The translations under genes were made by a program, and so were the position numbers. The notes below the pieces were generated by a model. It saw nothing but the letters and a program-made list of their open reading frames with translations, had not been told where the DNA came from and ran no database searches. This document shows, piece by piece, positions 63,701 through 64,000 of a DNA stretch of 64,000 nucleotides (position 1 is the stretch's first letter; each line of letters begins with the position of its first letter). Origin of the DNA: Planotetraspora phitsanulokensis (GTDB lineage Bacteria > Actinomycetota > Actinomycetes > Streptosporangiales > Streptosporangiaceae); assembly GCF_016863295.1 (NCBI RefSeq), contig NZ_BOOP01000034.1:94984-158983 (forward strand), in the 5' to 3' direction.

Positions 63701-63721
63701 CTCAGCACCACCCGCGCCTGA
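60707..63721 (+). CDS. Secreted GH92 alpha-mannosidase
   Basis: 1004 residues from a GTG start. A signal peptide (about 1-28, cleavage near ADAGT) is followed by an N-terminal beta-sandwich that opens VDPLIGSANGGNTYPGAVRP, a family hallmark. The (alpha/alpha)6 catalytic domain has VQYGNFSGWDQYRAHTQLL and GNDDLGTMSAWYVFAALGMY. A further C-terminal beta domain (about 820-1004) may bind carbohydrate. GH92 enzymes are Ca2+-dependent exo-alpha-mannosidases acting on high-mannose N-glycans or mannan. It matches the beta-mannosidase and fucosidase of the left cluster. Confidence 0.93.
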   Translation: MLSLRKYLATALAGALFGAGLGAVPADAGTAPAKVSDPVRYVDPLIGSANGGNTYPGAVRPYGMISWSPTNTAGDQTNAAGANGYAYGTPRVRGFALTHVNGAGCAPGAAGDIPIMPYVGAVTSSPTADTRDAVYASTFSHANETAQPGRYTVMLDSGAKADLSATTRAGVGEFTFPQGAPANLLFRVSNSLNGSEDAEITIDPAGRTVTGSVLTGAFCGRRANGGVNNRKTYYRLYFVASFDRDFAGNGTWVNSELRPGATTASGGEGYATGADRAGRGSGGYVSFDTTSDADVQMKVGISYTSLDAAKENLKREIKRKDDVASVAADARRAWNDQLRSIEVAGGSDDQLTTFYTAMYHSFLEPNVSSDVAGTYLGSDQKVHRLAHGQRVQYGNFSGWDQYRAHTQLLALLEPKVAGDFAQSLYNLAQENGGVWDRWIHVNGPTHVMTGDPSAPTLAGFYALGVRNFDVRGAFGSLVRQATVPNPGNPSDAGCPGQCEGQRPGLADYLKLGYAPQNSCHCWGGAAETLENSTADFALADWAERLGKTSDYQTLIPRASWWRNTFNPSAASDGGFQQARNADGSWVWPFSTTSETGFAQGTSATYTWMVQHDVSGLAAAMGGAQRASERLDAFFHRPDGSWATGGDGFRYDPTNEPGIHTPWLYNALGQPWKTQETVRAMASRVYKTGRGGLPGNDDLGTMSAWYVFAALGMYPQTPSRAEMLLSSPMFPKAWVKRDGGPTITVTAPQASPDNIYVQGVRVDGKTSNRSWLSESVVNKGGDVVVDVGATPDTSWGTSTADLPVDHVPTADVPVPNLPGSCVPSGSYCAQVLQYDVDGVSTADAKAQGNLDGKGWSFPAEQLPAPGLRTVAGRDYVIPQTAGTAGNFLSLRGQRAYLTPGRYAAVDLLVTAVNGDQQADVTVTYADGTTSTAPLKVTDWASPLPHFGEETVITADTRYNVNGTADGRAVRIWHVTLPVDSNREVVSLTSTATANLKVFALSTTRA

Positions 63722-63778
63722 GGGTCGCCGACGAAGATCACGGTCTTCTCGCGCAGGAGGTCATGCGGGTGACGACCG

Positions 63779-63809
63779 GTGCGCCGGGGGCGGGACTGCC
63801 CCGGCGCAC
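63779..63809. terminator. Terminator after the GH92 gene
   Basis: A perfect 11-bp stem, GTGCGCCGGGG with its complement, and a nine-base loop, 57 bases beyond the stop. Confidence 0.82.
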
Positions 63810-63832
63810 GTCGTGGTGAAATACCTAGTAAT

Positions 63833-63850
63833 CCTATAGGGATAGTTGAC
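63833..63850 (+). promoter_or_regulatory. Sulfur-type promoter box before the last gene
   Basis: CC-N2-TAGG-N5-TTGAC, the same arrangement and spacing as at 51865-51882. TTGACA would be the -35 box; the -10 box (around 63870) is weaker. It suggests that the truncated gene is co-regulated with the leader-peptide transcript. Confidence 0.5.
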
Positions 63851-63920
63851 AATATGGTTCTCCTCGGCACACGCTGAGACAAGGCAGACGTACACATCAC
63901 CCCTCGAAAGGTGTGAGCGA

Positions 63921-64000
63921 ATGACCCAGGTCCATGACCAGGCGGCGCCCGTCGGCATCGACGGGTCCTACCGGCACATTGACGTCACAGAGGTCGGGGG
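63921..64000 (+). CDS. Truncated gene start, possibly a TauD-type dioxygenase
   Basis: ATG 63921 with GAAAGG nine bases upstream; 26 codons are visible, reading MTQVHDQAAPVGIDGSYRHI and then DVTEVGG. The last part resembles the opening of TauD/TfdA-family dioxygenases, which release sulfite from taurine-like sulfonates. That would fit the sulfur promoter box, but too little is present to be sure. Confidence 0.45.
   Translation, partial: MTQVHDQAAPVGIDGSYRHIDVTEVG

Noticed and set aside
1..64000. CRISPR arrays, tRNA or rRNA genes, prophage or complete insertion sequences
   Set aside because: No regularly spaced repeats, no cloverleaf-like or rRNA-like stretches and no intact transposase or phage structural gene were seen on reading both strands.

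Overview
The window is very GC-rich DNA, with short-overlap operons (ATGA, GTGA and TGATG junctions), many GTG starts, large secreted polysaccharidases, a SARP regulator, DasR-type boxes and an actinobacterial cysteine leader peptide. This points to a filamentous actinomycete. A Nonomuraea/Streptosporangium-like genus is my guess from the style of the genes and cannot be fixed from the sequence alone. I see no rRNA, tRNA, CRISPR array, prophage or intact insertion sequence; the only mobile trace is an integrase-type transposase stub near 5.2-5.4 kb.

Left part (1-23 kb) is carbohydrate catabolism. It starts inside a GH127-type arabinofuranosidase that carries a LamG-like insert, followed by a convergent secreted GH18 chitinase. 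A non-coding spacer with three DasR-like boxes and the transposase stub comes next, then a small membrane protein and a two-gene VWA membrane pair. A ROK repressor is divergent from a LacI-type sensor domain that lacks its DNA-binding domain. Behind that sensor lies a five-gene run: sugar-binding lipoprotein, two permeases, GH2 beta-mannosidase, and a 2205-residue secreted protein combining a beta-helix, a GH95 fucosidase, four F5/8C domains and a FIMAH-like tail. No importer ATPase is encoded with it, so a shared ATPase such as MsiK is probably used. GH92 alpha-mannosidase, a GPH sugar transporter and a ChbG-type deacetylase at 58-63.7 kb belong to the same theme; mannose-, fucose- and GlcNAc-bearing glycans are the likely common diet.

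Middle part (23-46 kb) is mixed accessory genome: a TIGR00027-type methyltransferase, a catalase-like heme protein without the usual distal histidine, a SARP/AfsR regulator, a LuxR regulator, a berberine-bridge-type flavoprotein with a TylF-type methyltransferase, a GNAT protein, a pentapeptide-repeat membrane protein and two paralogous sensor kinases with no response regulator. A CaCA-type cation exchanger has a yybP-ykoY (Mn2+) riboswitch, and the divergent GH25 lysozyme gene has a ydaO-type (c-di-AMP) riboswitch. A small basic secreted protein, an alpha/beta hydrolase and a 1374-residue secreted esterase/beta-helix protein follow.

Right part (46.5-58 kb, perhaps continuing past 63.9 kb) is organosulfur scavenging. 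A minus-strand operon encodes two DszC/SfnB-type flavin monooxygenases and an SsuD-type monooxygenase. The plus strand encodes a DszA/NtaA-type monooxygenase, a leaderless cysteine-rich-end leader peptide, a flavin reductase and a Dpp/Opp-type ABC importer. The promoter of the leader peptide shares a CC-N2-TAGG-N5-TTGAC box with the promoter of the truncated last gene, which suggests a common sulfur-limitation control.
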